64,000 nt of DNA from contig PGCN01000025.1 in the NCBI GenBank assembly GCA_002786385.1, forward strand, positions 62,001 to 126,000. Reading direction: 5' to 3'. The stretch is from Flavobacterium sp. FEMGT703F. GTDB taxonomy: Bacteria; Bacteroidota; Bacteroidia; Flavobacteriales; Flavobacteriaceae. Every line of letters begins with the position of its first letter. Position 1 is the first letter of the stretch. Positions 17,278 to 26,977 of the stretch are shown here, in pieces. The position numbers and the translations under genes are program-made. The notes below the pieces were generated by a model. That model saw only the letters and a list, made by a program, of their open reading frames with translations. It did not search any database and was not told the DNA's origin.

Positions 17278-19179
17278 ATGAAAAAAATTGTTTCAATAAT
17301 CCTCTGCACTATGGGCATTACTGCATCAGCACAAGAAGTACTTACTCCCGAAACACTCTGGAAACTCGGCCGAGTAACGGCTATGGGCATTTCCAAAGAC
17401 GGCAAATCTATCGTTTACAAAGTAGCGACGCCTTCGGTGGCAGACAACAAATCCAATTCGAAATTTTATACCATTCCGGTTAACGGCGGTAATCCTGTCG
17501 AAGTAAAGGAAACCAAAGATTTACTGGCTGATAAAAATGTATCACCAAACGGTTTGTATATTTTGTCTAACCAAGAAGTAAAAACCGAAAATGTGTTGGG
17601 TAAAGACATTTATTCGGATTTAGGCAAAGCCGATGCGCAAGTCTACAATGGTTTAGATTACCGTCATTGGGATACTTGGAACAATGGTTCTCATAACCAC
17701 GTTTTCTATGCCGAAAACAAAGATAAGGCTCAGACCATCGACATCATGCCGAACGAACCTTACGACAGTCCGCAAAAGCCGTTTGGCGGTGATGAGGATT
17801 ACATTTGGTCACCCGACAGCAAAAGCATCATTTACGTGTGTAAAAAGAAAGCCGGTACTGCTTACGCCATTTCAACCAATACCGATTTATACGAGTACAA
17901 TCTCGAGACCAAAACCACCAAAAACCTAACCGAAAACAATCCGGGTTACGACACAAATCCAATTTTTTCTCCCACCGGAAACCTAACTTGGTTGCAAATG
18001 AAACGCGATGGTTATGAAGCCGATAAAAACGATTTGATTGTTCGTTTCAAAGGCATCGATATGAACCTAACCGCCAATTGGGACGGCAGTGTTGATAATT
18101 TCCTTTGGAATGCCGATGGTAAAAAAGTCTATTTCACTGCTGCCGTTGATGGCGCCAAACATTTGTTTGAAGTCAACTTCCCGGGCTTGACCAAAATAGC
18201 CGTAACCGTAAAACAAATCACTTCAGGTGATTTTGATGTGAATGATTTGGTTGGTTTTTCAGGCGATAACATCATTGTAACGCGTACTGATATGAACCAT
18301 GCGGCTGAGATTTATTCGTATAACTGTAAGAAAAAAACTTGGACACAATTAACCAAAACCAATGACGAAACCTACGCCAAATTGGCTTTGCCCAAATACG
18401 AAAGACGTTATGTAACTACTACCGACGGTAAAAAAATGTTGGTTTGGGTAATCTTGCCACCGAATTTCGATGCCACAAAAAAATACCCAACATTATTGTA
18501 CTGTCAGGGCGGACCGCAATCACCTTTAACCCAAAGCTATTCTTTCCGTTGGAACTTTTCGCTAATGGCTTCCCAAGGTTATGTCGTAGTAGCACCAAAC
18601 CGTCGTGGTATGTACGGACACGGCCAAGCTTGGAACGAACAAATCTCTAAAGATTGGGGAGGCCAAGTAATGGACGACTATTTATCAGCAATCGATGATG
18701 TGGCCAAAGAAAGCTATGTCGATAAAGCGCGTTTAGGTGCCGTTGGAGCGAGTTATGGTGGTTATTCGGTATTCTATCTCGCCGGCATCCACAACAATCG
18801 TTTTAAAACCTTTATTTCGCATTGCGGGGTTTTCAATTTAGAAAGCATGTATGGCACTACCGAAGAAGTTTTCTTCAATAATTGGGACCACGGTGGCGCG
18901 TATTGGGAAAAAGACAATGCCGTTGCCCAAAAAACGTACACTAAGTTCAACCCAATTAAAATGGTTGACAAATGGAATACGCCGATTTTAATCATCCAAG
19001 GCGGAAAAGACTACCGTGTGCCTATTGGACAAGGACAAGAAGCTTTCCAAGCCGCACAATTGCGAGGCATTAAAAGCCGTTTCATGCTCTTCCCCGAAGA
19101 AAACCACTGGGTGTTAAAACCACAAAACGCCTTAGTATGGCAACGCGAGTTTTACAAATGGTTAAACGAAACATTATAA
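17278..19179 (+). CDS. Secreted S9-family prolyl oligopeptidase-type peptidase
   Basis: The 633-residue enzyme has a signal peptide (MKKIVSIILCTMGITASAQ), a beta-propeller at about 30-370 with WSPDSKSIIYV-type blades, and a C-terminal alpha/beta hydrolase. The catalytic triad is Ser492 in GASYGGYS, Asp578 in GGKDYRVP and His610 in ENHWV. The layout fits DPP5/acylaminoacyl-peptidase-like enzymes that trim oligopeptides in the periplasm. It is a single-gene unit with its own terminator. Confidence 0.93.
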   Translation: MKKIVSIILCTMGITASAQEVLTPETLWKLGRVTAMGISKDGKSIVYKVATPSVADNKSNSKFYTIPVNGGNPVEVKETKDLLADKNVSPNGLYILSNQEVKTENVLGKDIYSDLGKADAQVYNGLDYRHWDTWNNGSHNHVFYAENKDKAQTIDIMPNEPYDSPQKPFGGDEDYIWSPDSKSIIYVCKKKAGTAYAISTNTDLYEYNLETKTTKNLTENNPGYDTNPIFSPTGNLTWLQMKRDGYEADKNDLIVRFKGIDMNLTANWDGSVDNFLWNADGKKVYFTAAVDGAKHLFEVNFPGLTKIAVTVKQITSGDFDVNDLVGFSGDNIIVTRTDMNHAAEIYSYNCKKKTWTQLTKTNDETYAKLALPKYERRYVTTTDGKKMLVWVILPPNFDATKKYPTLLYCQGGPQSPLTQSYSFRWNFSLMASQGYVVVAPNRRGMYGHGQAWNEQISKDWGGQVMDDYLSAIDDVAKESYVDKARLGAVGASYGGYSVFYLAGIHNNRFKTFISHCGVFNLESMYGTTEEVFFNNWDHGGAYWEKDNAVAQKTYTKFNPIKMVDKWNTPILIIQGGKDYRVPIGQGQEAFQAAQLRGIKSRFMLFPEENHWVLKPQNALVWQREFYKWLNETL

Positions 19180-19183
19180 ACAT

Positions 19184-19220
19184 AAAAACCCAACTTGTAA
19201 AAGTTGGGTTTTGTTTTTTT
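19184..19220 (+). terminator. Terminator of the S9 peptidase gene
   Basis: AAAACCCAACTT and AAGTTGGGTTTT form a perfect 12-bp stem with a 4-base loop, then a T-run. Confidence 0.92.
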
Positions 19221-19261
19221 AATTAGAAGCGACCCGAGCTTTAGCGAATTGGCGAAGCAAA

Positions 19262-19375
19262 GGTTCGGGCATTTTTGCCATCGGTGTTCCCGCTTTGCGT
19301 TACAATCTTTTGTGTTTCCTTTCGCTTCGCTACAGGATAACACAAAAGGATTTCCACTCCAATCGGGGCTAACGT
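19262..19375 (-). repeat. Structured intergenic element, family B copy 2
   Basis: Read on the minus strand the core is AGCCCCGATTGGAGTGG, AAATCCTTTT, a hairpin (AACACAAAAG / CTTTTGTGTT, 22-base loop, 19307-19348), then AAAAGATTGTAACGC. This matches the element upstream of lepA at 48181. It fills most of the 335-base gap between convergent genes (19180-19514); no coding sequence is seen there. Confidence 0.6.
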
Positions 19376-19402
19376 GGAAGCCATTTTAACTTTTGGAAAG
19401 GC

Positions 19403-19507
19403 AACAAAATAAAAAACCCAACATTACGTTGGGTTTTTCTATTTATTCCGAAACGTTCATTTTTTAAACTTTCCATAAACTTCGTAGAGAAGTTTCCGGC
19501 TATATAA
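19403..19507 (-). repeat. Duplicated accC 3' end plus terminator (decayed copy)
   Basis: These 105 bases repeat 21202-21305, the accC terminator and the last codons of accC, with roughly 90% identity. Read on the minus strand it encodes AGNFSTKFMESLKNERF, against [18 protein letters not shown] in intact accC. The terminator hairpin (AAAACCCAAC / GTTGGGTTTT) is preserved and probably ends the delta-60-repeat gene. The two copies bracket that gene exactly. Confidence 0.85.
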
Positions 19508-19514
19508 ATTGCGA

Positions 19515-21020
19515 TTACTCTTTAATAACTTTTGCGAAGTCATCTCTTCCATTTCCTTCAAATTTAATTAGAAAAACTCCTCTTGCAAAACCACTCAAAT
19601 CTATTGTCGTTGTACCAGGATAACAATAAAAAGGTTGTAAAATCAACTGTCCTAAACAATTGTAAACACTAACTTTTTCATACTGCTTTTCACTATTGTC
19701 AAAGGAAACAATACCTATTGTAGGGTTAGGATAAACCTGCATATTTGCCCTATCAAAATCATTGACTTCTAATGTTCCCGGATTTAAGCGTATAATTGTA
19801 AAACAAACTTGGCTAAAATCCGGACTATTTGTACTCCCGCAAACCACAATTTTGTTGTCGGACTGTATTAATGCTTTTGTCGCATATCCATAAGTATCTG
19901 GAAAAAGGTTTACTACACCATTAGTTCCAAAACTAGAATCTTTAGTTCCATCATTATTGTATCTGATAGTCAAAAAAAACAATCCGTCATAACAGCCACC
20001 CATTATAATCTTTCCATCAATTTGCCTTACTAAAGTGCAGCTTCGACTGTTATCATCATTATTAATAACAATTCCGTTAGTCCCAAAAGAAGTATCAATA
20101 GTTCCGTTAGATAAATAACGAACCATGCACATCAAAGGGTTATTTTCACTAGAGGTAAAACCTCCCGCAATGATTTTACCATCTGGTTCTATTATTAAAT
20201 CAGTTATTAAATCAGAATAACTGCTATTTAGTGTTGTTATCACTTTGCCATTAGTTCCAAAGCTTGTATCAAGTGTTCCGTTATTATTTAACCTTGCTAG
20301 AGCAAAATCTTTAGTAGTTGAAACGGTATAACCTCCTAAAATAATTTTACCGTCATTTTGAACCTCCATAGATTGTACAAAGCTTTCGTTACCACTAAAA
20401 GATATTTGAGCTTTACCATTGTTACCAAAACTTATATCAAGAGTGCCATTACTATTGAGTCGTGCCAAGGTAAAAAACTCACCAGTGTCACCTGATGTGC
20501 CGCCTAACAATATTTTACCATCGGCTTGTAAGGAAATACATGTCCCTCGGTCTTGAATAGTATCAAAACTCAAGTCTCTATAACCGGTTCCATTAAAACT
20601 GGTGTCTAAAGCGCCATTAGGTAACAATCTTGCTATCCAATATGCGTTTGGATATGTATTGTTTTGTTGTAAACCCATGATAATTATTTTATCATCTGGT
20701 TGTACCGTCATTCTGTAAGGAAAATGCCCTCCATTAATAAAAGGAACTGTTTGTGTAAAATTAACAAATCCATTAACTCCAAAAGTGGTGTCTATAGTAC
20801 CATTGGTGTTCCATCTTAATACACTGGCTCCAACCACATCATAATTGTTACTATAAACAATAATCTTTCCAGTAGATTGAAATGAAGCATCAAGAGGACT
20901 ATAACTCTGGCCGAGTGGAAAACAATAAAATGCTTTCCCATCACCGTCAAAGGTTGTATCAAAAGAACCTGATTGCGAATAACAATAACAAGTAAAAAGG
21001 AAGTAAATTAAATTTTTCAT
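19515..21020 (-). CDS. Delta-60 repeat protein with T9SS type A sorting domain
   Basis: The 501-residue secreted protein has a short signal peptide (MKNLIYFLFTCYCYSQ). At least six tandem repeats of about 60 residues follow, each containing a variant of LNSNGTLDTSFGTNGKV and QxDGKIIxGG, the delta-60 signature, which probably forms a beta-propeller. The C-terminal 80 residues are a type A sorting signal for type IX secretion (MQVYPNPTIGIVSFDN, YNCLGQLI, FLIKFEGN). The function is unknown, probably surface adhesion or display. Codons are more AT-rich than in the neighbours, and the gene is bracketed by a duplicated accC end, which suggests it arrived as an insertion. Confidence 0.92.
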   Translation of the reverse strand: MKNLIYFLFTCYCYSQSGSFDTTFDGDGKAFYCFPLGQSYSPLDASFQSTGKIIVYSNNYDVVGASVLRWNTNGTIDTTFGVNGFVNFTQTVPFINGGHFPYRMTVQPDDKIIIMGLQQNNTYPNAYWIARLLPNGALDTSFNGTGYRDLSFDTIQDRGTCISLQADGKILLGGTSGDTGEFFTLARLNSNGTLDISFGNNGKAQISFSGNESFVQSMEVQNDGKIILGGYTVSTTKDFALARLNNNGTLDTSFGTNGKVITTLNSSYSDLITDLIIEPDGKIIAGGFTSSENNPLMCMVRYLSNGTIDTSFGTNGIVINNDDNSRSCTLVRQIDGKIIMGGCYDGLFFLTIRYNNDGTKDSSFGTNGVVNLFPDTYGYATKALIQSDNKIVVCGSTNSPDFSQVCFTIIRLNPGTLEVNDFDRANMQVYPNPTIGIVSFDNSEKQYEKVSVYNCLGQLILQPFYCYPGTTTIDLSGFARGVFLIKFEGNGRDDFAKVIKE

Positions 21021-21210
21021 AGAATTTTAATGCCTATTAATTATTAAAACAGGACTTAATGCATTGTTACCGAAATATAGTATGCATCAGAATAAATGTA
21101 GTAAAAATAATTCAATGCTGCCATTAAAGTGTTTGTAGACATAATTTTACTTTCTATGACTTACTTCTTTTATGCAGTATATTTAATACCATCATGGGAA
21201 TAACAAAATA

Positions 21211-21239
21211 AAAAACCCAACATTACGTTGGGTTTTTCT
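21211..21239 (-). terminator. accC terminator
   Basis: AAAAACCCAAC and GTTGGGTTTTT pair around ATTAC directly after the accC stop codon. The same hairpin recurs at 19412-19439. Confidence 0.9.
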
Positions 21240-21241
21240 AT

Positions 21242-22588
21242 TTATTCCGGATCGTTCATTTTAAAACTCTCCATAAACTTCGTAGTGTAATTTCCGGCTA
21301 CATAATCCGGTTCTTCCATCAACTGACGGTGGAACGGAATCGTGGTTTTGATACCTTCGATATAAAACTCATCCAAAGCGCGTTTCATTTTGTTGATGGC
21401 TTCTTCTCTGGTTTGCGCAGTCGTAATTAACTTGGCAATCATCGAGTCATAGTTTGGCGGAATAGTGTACCCTGCGTAAACGTGCGTATCTAAACGTACG
21501 CCGTGTCCACCCGGTGCATGTAAAACGGTAATTTTACCCGGTGACGGACGGAAATCGTTATAAGGATCTTCCGCGTTGATACGGCATTCAATAGAGTGCA
21601 ATTGCGGTAAATAGTTTTTACCTGAAATTGGCACACCGGCAGCTACTAATATCTGCTCACGAATCAAATCGTAGTCAATTACTTGCTCGGTAATCGGGTG
21701 CTCTACTTGGATACGGGTGTTCATTTCCATAAAGTAGAAATTGCGGTGTTTGTCAACCAAAAACTCTACCGTTCCGGCACCTTCATATTTAATGTATTCG
21801 GCAGCTTTAACCGCTGCTTCACCCATTTTAGTTCTTAATTCGTCGGTCATGAACGGAGAAGGTGTTTCTTCCGTTAATTTTTGGTGACGACGTTGTACAG
21901 AGCAATCTCTTTCCGATAAGTGACAAGCTTTGCCGTAAGAATCACCAACCACTTGAATCTCAATATGACGTGGTTCTTCGATTAATTTCTCCATGTACAT
22001 GCCATCGTTTCCGAAGGCTGCTGCAGCTTCTTGACGGGCACTTTCCCAAGCTTTCAGGAGTTCTTCTTCTTTCCAAATGGCACGCATTCCTTTACCACCA
22101 CCACCGGCGGTAGCTTTCATCATCACAGGATAACCAATTTCTTTGGCTACTTTTTTGGCTTCTTCAAAATCTTCCAAAATTCCGTCAGATCCCGGAACAC
22201 AAGGTACTCCGGCAGCTTTCATGGTTGCTTTTGCCGTAGCTTTGTCTCCCATTTTATCAATCATTTCAGGAGAAGCTCCGATAAATTTGATACCGTGTTC
22301 TTGACAAATCTTAGAAAATTTAGCGTTTTCCGAAAGGAAGCCGTAACCCGGATGAATCGCATCAGCATTAGTAATTTCTGCAGCAGCGATGATGTTAGAC
22401 ATTTTTAAGTAAGATAAATTACTCGGTGGCGGACCAATACAAACTGCTTCGTCCGCAAACTTCACGTGTAAACTTTCCGCATCGGCAGTAGAGTAAACCG
22501 CAACGGTTTTAATCCCCATCTCACGACAAGTTCTGATTACGCGAAGCGCAATTTCGCCTCTGTTGGCAATTAATATTTTTTTAAACAT
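21242..22588 (-). CDS. accC: Acetyl-CoA carboxylase biotin carboxylase subunit
   Basis: The 448-residue enzyme carboxylates the biotin of AccB with ATP and bicarbonate, the first step of fatty-acid synthesis. The opening [20 protein letters not shown], the Gly-rich ATP loop [26 protein letters not shown] and the length are typical. It lies 94 bases downstream of accB on the same strand; the spacer consists of short degenerate TTAGA/CTTAG repeats. The arrangement is the usual accBC pair. Confidence 0.97.
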   Translation of the reverse strand: MFKKILIANRGEIALRVIRTCREMGIKTVAVYSTADAESLHVKFADEAVCIGPPPSNLSYLKMSNIIAAAEITNADAIHPGYGFLSENAKFSKICQEHGIKFIGASPEMIDKMGDKATAKATMKAAGVPCVPGSDGILEDFEEAKKVAKEIGYPVMMKATAGGGGKGMRAIWKEEELLKAWESARQEAAAAFGNDGMYMEKLIEEPRHIEIQVVGDSYGKACHLSERDCSVQRRHQKLTEETPSPFMTDELRTKMGEAAVKAAEYIKYEGAGTVEFLVDKHRNFYFMEMNTRIQVEHPITEQVIDYDLIREQILVAAGVPISGKNYLPQLHSIECRINAEDPYNDFRPSPGKITVLHAPGGHGVRLDTHVYAGYTIPPNYDSMIAKLITTAQTREEAINKMKRALDEFYIEGIKTTIPFHRQLMEEPDYVAGNYTTKFMESFKMNDPE

Positions 22589-22682
22589 CTTTTTTCGATT
22601 AGATTGTTAGACTTCTTAGATTTTTAGACTACTTAGATTGCTTAGAAATTTTTAAAAAATCTAATAATCTAAGAGGTCTAAA

Positions 22683-23165
22683 TTAAGATGGGTCTACTAA
22701 GAATAAAGGTTGGTCGAATTCTACCGGCGACATATCGTCTACTAAAATCTTAACGATTTTTCCTGAAACTTCTGCTTCAATTTCGTTGAATAATTTCATG
22801 GCTTCAACTACACACAAAACGTCACCTTTACCGATAGTACTTCCTACTTCCACAAAAGGCGCTTTATCTGGAGATGGCTTGCGGTAGAAAGTTCCGATCA
22901 TTGGTGATTTGATAGTAACAAATTTTGAATTGTCTTCAGCAGGTGCTGCAGGAGCCGCAGGCGCTGCTGCAATCGGAGCTGCCGCTACAGGAGCCGCCAT
23001 AGCTTGTTGAACCGGAGCTGCTTGTTGTACGTAAGTGATTTCCGGTGTATTTCCTTCTAAAGTAGTTCTGATAGTAATTTTTACATCACCTGTTTCCAAT
23101 TTTACTTCAGCCACTCCAGTGTTGGACACGAATTTGATCAGGTTTTGAATTTCTTTTAAATCCAT
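22683..23165 (-). CDS. accB: Biotin carboxyl carrier protein of acetyl-CoA carboxylase
   Basis: The 160-residue protein has an Ala/Pro-rich flexible linker (about 48-78) and a C-terminal biotinyl domain with the biotinylated Lys124 in [14 protein letters not shown]. It shuttles carboxyl groups between AccC and the carboxyltransferase. It lies between fabH and accC in one leftward block, so fatty-acid initiation genes are grouped here. Confidence 0.97.
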   Translation of the reverse strand: MDLKEIQNLIKFVSNTGVAEVKLETGDVKITIRTTLEGNTPEITYVQQAAPVQQAMAAPVAAAPIAAAPAAPAAPAEDNSKFVTIKSPMIGTFYRKPSPDKAPFVEVGSTIGKGDVLCVVEAMKLFNEIEAEVSGKIVKILVDDMSPVEFDQPLFLVDPS

Positions 23166-23198
23166 AATTTGTTCGTTTTAGAATTAGTTTTATTGTTT

Positions 23199-23240
23199 TT
23201 TTCCGCTGCGCTCCAAACAGTTCGGCTGCGCCTCGGGTGT
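23199..23240. repeat. GC-richer intergenic element, family C copy 1
   Basis: The spacer between fabH and accB carries CCGCTGCGCTCCAAACAG followed by TTCGGCTGCGCCTCGGGT. The copy at 45352-45396 has the same arrangement (CGCTTCGCTC...TTCGCACTTCGTGCTCGGGT). It stands out by GC content from the AT-rich spacers around it. Confidence 0.5.
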
Positions 23241-24229
23241 TAATACGCCCATTTTAAGTAAATAGATCCCCAAGTGAACCCACCACCGAAAGCAGCGAAA
23301 ATTAAGTTGTCTCCTTTTTTAAATTGTTTTTCAAAATCACTCATCAGCAAAGGTAAAGTGGCTGAAGTGGTGTTTCCGTAGCGGTGAATGTTGACCAATA
23401 CTTTTTCTTCGTCAAGTCCCATTCTGCTGGCGGTTGCATCGATGATTCTTTTGTTGGCTTGGTGCGCCAATAACCAATCTACATTCTCTTTGGTTAAATT
23501 GTTGCGCTCCATTATTTTTTCGCTTACATCAGCCATGCCGGAAACCGCATATTTGAAAACTGTTTTTCCGTCTTGGAACACAAAATGTTGTCCGTTAGCT
23601 ACCGTTTCGGCAGATGGCGGAAGGATTGAACCACCGGCATCAATTTTCAAGTATTCTCTTCCGATACCGTCGCTTCTTAAAAACTCATCTTGTAAGCCCA
23701 AGCCTTCGTAATTCGGTTCAAACAAAACAGCGCCGCCACCATCACCAAAAATGATGCAAGTAGCTCTGTCTGTGTAATCTATTATGGATGACATTTTATC
23801 GGCACCGATGAGTAAAACTTTTTTATAGCGACCGGATTGGATGTAGGCTGCTGCAGTAGACATTCCGTATAAAAAGCTGGAACAAGCCGCTTGTAAGTCG
23901 AATGCAAATGCATTAACGGCACCAATTTGACTGGCAACGTAAACACCGGTTGAGGCAACCGGCATATCCGGAGTAGCCGTGGCCATGATGATTAAGTCTA
24001 TTTCTTCGGGATTTATATTGGCTTTAGCAATTAAATCTTCAGCGGCTTTGATGGCCAAGTAAGAAGTGCCTTTTCCTTTTTCCTTTAAAAGTCTTCTTTC
24101 TTTGATACCGGTACGAGAGGTAATCCACTCGTCATTGGTATCTACCATGGTTTCCAGTACTTGATTAGAGAGTACAAATTCCGGAACATATGCTCCAACT
24201 GCGGTAATTGCGGCTGTAATTTTGGTCAT
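23240..24229 (-). CDS. fabH: Beta-ketoacyl-ACP synthase III
   Basis: The 329-residue condensing enzyme starts fatty-acid synthesis by joining acetyl-CoA to malonyl-ACP. The catalytic triad is Cys116 in QAACSSFLYG, His256 in LLAHQAN and Asn286 in RYGNTTSA. The FGDGGGAVLFEP segment also fits the family. It follows rpmF after a terminator at 24344, so it may have its own promoter, although the DUF177-rpmF-fabH order is widely conserved. Confidence 0.97.
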   Translation of the reverse strand: MTKITAAITAVGAYVPEFVLSNQVLETMVDTNDEWITSRTGIKERRLLKEKGKGTSYLAIKAAEDLIAKANINPEEIDLIIMATATPDMPVASTGVYVASQIGAVNAFAFDLQAACSSFLYGMSTAAAYIQSGRYKKVLLIGADKMSSIIDYTDRATCIIFGDGGGAVLFEPNYEGLGLQDEFLRSDGIGREYLKIDAGGSILPPSAETVANGQHFVFQDGKTVFKYAVSGMADVSEKIMERNNLTKENVDWLLAHQANKRIIDATASRMGLDEEKVLVNIHRYGNTTSATLPLLMSDFEKQFKKGDNLIFAAFGGGFTWGSIYLKWAY

Positions 24230-24343
24230 AAAAAGGGTATTTTTCCAATCGATTTTTGTCTAATCGAAAAGTTGTGGAAATTACAAAAAAAAATTATACC
24301 TTATGGTAATTCTACGGGGATATTTGCTAAAATTAAATAAAAC

Positions 24344-24372
24344 AAAAAACTCCCACATAGTGAGAGTTTGTT
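24344..24372 (-). terminator. Terminator after rpmF
   Basis: AAACTC and GAGTTT with internal CCACATAGTG form a short stem directly after the rpmF stop, flanked by A- and T-runs. Confidence 0.65.
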
Positions 24373-24389
24373 TTGTAAAAAAACCTTAA

Positions 24390-24584
24390 TTAAGCAACAG
24401 CTACTGATTTATCAATAACTACTTGTCCTCTGTAATACATTTTACCTTCATGCCAGTAAGCTCTGTGGTATAAATGTGCTTCACCTGTTACCGGGCAAGT
24501 AGCGATTTGAGCTACAGTTGCTTTATAGTGAGTTCTTCTTTTATCTCTTCTTGTTTTCGAGGTTTTTCTCTTAGGATGTGCCAT
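24390..24584 (-). CDS. rpmF: 50S ribosomal protein L32
   Basis: The 64-residue basic protein begins [20 protein letters not shown], the hallmark of bacterial L32, and ends with the short [12 protein letters not shown]...GQVV tail of the Bacteroidota version. It lies 9 bases after the DUF177 gene on the same strand, the conserved pairing with YceD-like proteins. Confidence 0.97.
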   Translation of the reverse strand: MAHPKRKTSKTRRDKRRTHYKATVAQIATCPVTGEAHLYHRAYWHEGKMYYRGQVVIDKSVAVA

Positions 24585-24593
24585 TGTACTATA

Positions 24594-25133
24594 TTATTTA
24601 TCCGTTAATAGTTGTTTTAATTTGTCCCAACGCGGGTCGATATCATCTTCTTTTTTTTCTTCTTTAATCTCTTTAACTTGTAATTCATTCAATTTTTGAA
24701 GTGCTTCTGTTTGCAAGGTTCCGTCTTTTACGCCGGGATGTATCCTTTTGTGAGGCACAGACAACACTATCATTTCATAAATATACTGCGACAAATCAAT
24801 TTGATGTTCTCCGTGTGGAAGTATCAAAAGTTCATCATTATCGTTGTTGAATTCGTCACCAAACTGAACTACCAATTTAATTTTTCCTTTGATAGGTAAA
24901 TCAAACGGTTCTCCGGTTAAGTCACAAGGGACATTAACGGTTCCTTGGTGTTTAAAGCTGATTTCCAACATAGTAGTCTTTTTTTCAAGCACTACTGTTG
25001 CTGCTATATTACAGCTTTCAAATTCATCAAATTGATATTCGTCAAAGAACTTTTTCTCTATTTTAAACTCAAACTGATGCTTTCCCAACTTTAATCCTAT
25101 GAAAGGAATTAAAAATTCATTCGTACTTTTCAT
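24594..25133 (-). CDS. DUF177 (YceD-like) protein
   Basis: The 179-residue cytoplasmic protein carries the DUF177 core CDLTGEPFDLPIKGKIKLVV and an acidic C-terminal part with DPRWDKLKQLLTDK, the usual ending just before rpmF. Members are linked to ribosomal L32 expression and 23S rRNA accumulation in other bacteria. The role here is inferred from family and position. Confidence 0.93.
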   Translation of the reverse strand: MKSTNEFLIPFIGLKLGKHQFEFKIEKKFFDEYQFDEFESCNIAATVVLEKKTTMLEISFKHQGTVNVPCDLTGEPFDLPIKGKIKLVVQFGDEFNNDNDELLILPHGEHQIDLSQYIYEMIVLSVPHKRIHPGVKDGTLQTEALQKLNELQVKEIKEEKKEDDIDPRWDKLKQLLTDK

Positions 25134-25218
25134 CTAAACAACAATTTGACCCAACATTTAGGGAGTGCAAAGATATAAAATTATTGGAATTCCAATAACC
25201 TTATCAACATTTTTTTGT

Positions 25219-26265
25219 TTATAACTGTTTTTCTTTTGTTTTCAAGGGATTCCGACTGATTTCGGCGTAATCTGCTCTTGAATTAAAGATGTCGATGGCG
25301 GTGTAAACTGCTTCCTTGAAGGAATTGTAGTCGGCCAAACCTTTTCCGGCAATTTCATAAGCCGTTCCGTGATCTGGAGAGGTTCTTACTTTGTTTAAAC
25401 CGGCAGTGTAATTAACACCGTTGCCAAAAGACAGGGTTTTGAACGGAATTAATCCTTGGTCGTGATAAGTAGCCACTACTGCATCATATTTTTCGTATTG
25501 ACCGCTGCCAAAAAAACCATCGGCAGCAAACGGACCAAAAACCAAAGTGCCTTTCTCAAACAATTTCTTTAAAGTTGGTCTTAAAATCTCATCGTCTTCT
25601 TTTCCTATTACCCCATTGTCTCCTGCATGAGGATTAAGTGCCAAAACCGCTATTTTAGGCTTATTAATGCCAAAATCTTGCACTAATGATTTTTTAATGG
25701 TTTCAATTTTTTGGACAATTAATTTTTCAGTTAAGTGCTTGGCTACTTCATTTACGGGAACATGGTCGGTTAACAAACCAACTCTTAAATTGTCCTGAAC
25801 CATTAACATCAAAGCATTGCCTTCCAGTTCTTGGTTGAGGTAATCGGTATGTCCCGGAAATTTAAAGTCTTCCGATTGGATATTGTATTTATTGATTGGG
25901 GCTGTAACCAAAACATCAATTTGATTTTCTTTTAATGCTTTGGTAGCTGCAGTAAACGATTTAATGGCATATTTGCCAACATTGTCGTCATTTATTCCGA
26001 AGTTCAAATCGATCCCTTCACGCCAAACGTTTAGAACATTAATTTTACCTGCAACCAATTGGTCCATTTTATCTATACCATGAAGAGGTGCGGTTAGTTC
26101 CAGTGTTTTTTTAATGAAGGAGAGAATTTTAACATTGGCAAAAATAACCGGGGTGCAAAGTTCCAGCATTCTGGCATCTTCAAAAGTTTTCAAAATCACT
26201 TCGCTTCCAATACCGTTTAAATCTCCGATTGAAATCCCAACAATGATATTTTCTGCTTTTTTCAT
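25219..26265 (-). CDS. pdxA: 4-hydroxythreonine-4-phosphate dehydrogenase
   Basis: The 348-residue NAD-dependent enzyme works in pyridoxal 5'-phosphate synthesis. Diagnostic segments are GISIGDLNGIGSEV at the N-terminus, GHTDYL, LALNPHAGDNG, VATYHDQGLIPFK and RTSPDHGTAYEIAGKG, which contain the metal-binding His residues. It diverges from ribE with a 60-base spacer. Length and motifs are normal. Confidence 0.96.
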   Translation of the reverse strand: MKKAENIIVGISIGDLNGIGSEVILKTFEDARMLELCTPVIFANVKILSFIKKTLELTAPLHGIDKMDQLVAGKINVLNVWREGIDLNFGINDDNVGKYAIKSFTAATKALKENQIDVLVTAPINKYNIQSEDFKFPGHTDYLNQELEGNALMLMVQDNLRVGLLTDHVPVNEVAKHLTEKLIVQKIETIKKSLVQDFGINKPKIAVLALNPHAGDNGVIGKEDDEILRPTLKKLFEKGTLVFGPFAADGFFGSGQYEKYDAVVATYHDQGLIPFKTLSFGNGVNYTAGLNKVRTSPDHGTAYEIAGKGLADYNSFKEAVYTAIDIFNSRADYAEISRNPLKTKEKQL

Positions 26266-26325
26266 AAGAAGTACTGGTTATTTATTGCTAATTTTGAAGT
26301 GCAAATTTAGTAAAATAAAACCACA

Positions 26326-26916
26326 ATGTTTACAGGAATAATTGAAACCCTCGGAATTGTAAAAGAAATTCAAAAAGACGGAGGCAATCTTCATTTAACG
26401 ATATCTTCTGACATCACAAAAGAGCTTAAAATAGATCAAAGTGTTGCCCATAACGGGGTTTGTTTGACAGTTGTAGCCATTGATAATAATAACTATACAG
26501 TAACAGCTATTAAAGAAACTATTGATAAGACTACTTTGGGCGAGTGGCAGGTTGGGGATTTGGTAAACCTCGAACGCGCAATGAAGTTAGGCGACAGGTT
26601 AGATGGCCACATAGTTCAAGGACATGTTGATCAAACAGGTGTTTGTAAATCAGTAGCGGAAGCCAACGGAAGTTGGTATTTTTCTTTTGAATACGATAGT
26701 AAGCTCAACAACATTACGATTGAGAAAGGCTCAATTACGGTCAATGGAGTAAGTTTAACAGTAGTTAATTCACAACCTAATGGTTTTACTGTGGCGATTA
26801 TTCCCTACACTTTTGAGCACACTAACTTTAAAACTTTCAAAGTTGGCTCAAAAATTAATTTAGAATTTGATGTTGTGGGAAAATACGTGGCAAGATTACA
26901 CGCTTTAAGACAGTAG
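26326..26916 (+). CDS. ribE: Riboflavin synthase alpha subunit
   Basis: The 196-residue protein has two lumazine-binding repeats (MFTGIIETLGIV... and HIVQGHVDQTGVC...), each with a VNGVSLT/HNGVCLTV-type loop. It dismutates two 6,7-dimethyl-8-ribityllumazine molecules into riboflavin. A TAATTTTG -7 box at 26289-26296 lies about 30 bases upstream of the ATG. No FMN riboswitch is evident in the short leader. Confidence 0.97.
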   Translation: MFTGIIETLGIVKEIQKDGGNLHLTISSDITKELKIDQSVAHNGVCLTVVAIDNNNYTVTAIKETIDKTTLGEWQVGDLVNLERAMKLGDRLDGHIVQGHVDQTGVCKSVAEANGSWYFSFEYDSKLNNITIEKGSITVNGVSLTVVNSQPNGFTVAIIPYTFEHTNFKTFKVGSKINLEFDVVGKYVARLHALRQ

Positions 26917-26942
26917 TTAAATCCTATTTTGGGACAAAAAAC

Positions 26943-26977
26943 AAAAAAGCATCCTTTTTAACGGGATGCTTTTTTTA
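26943..26977. terminator. Bidirectional terminator between ribE and the small PID-CTERM-like gene
   Basis: AAAAAAGCATCC and GGGATGCTTTTTTT form the stem. It overlaps the last codons and stop of the minus-strand small gene (ending 26958), so its KKASR tail is encoded within the hairpin. Confidence 0.85.
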
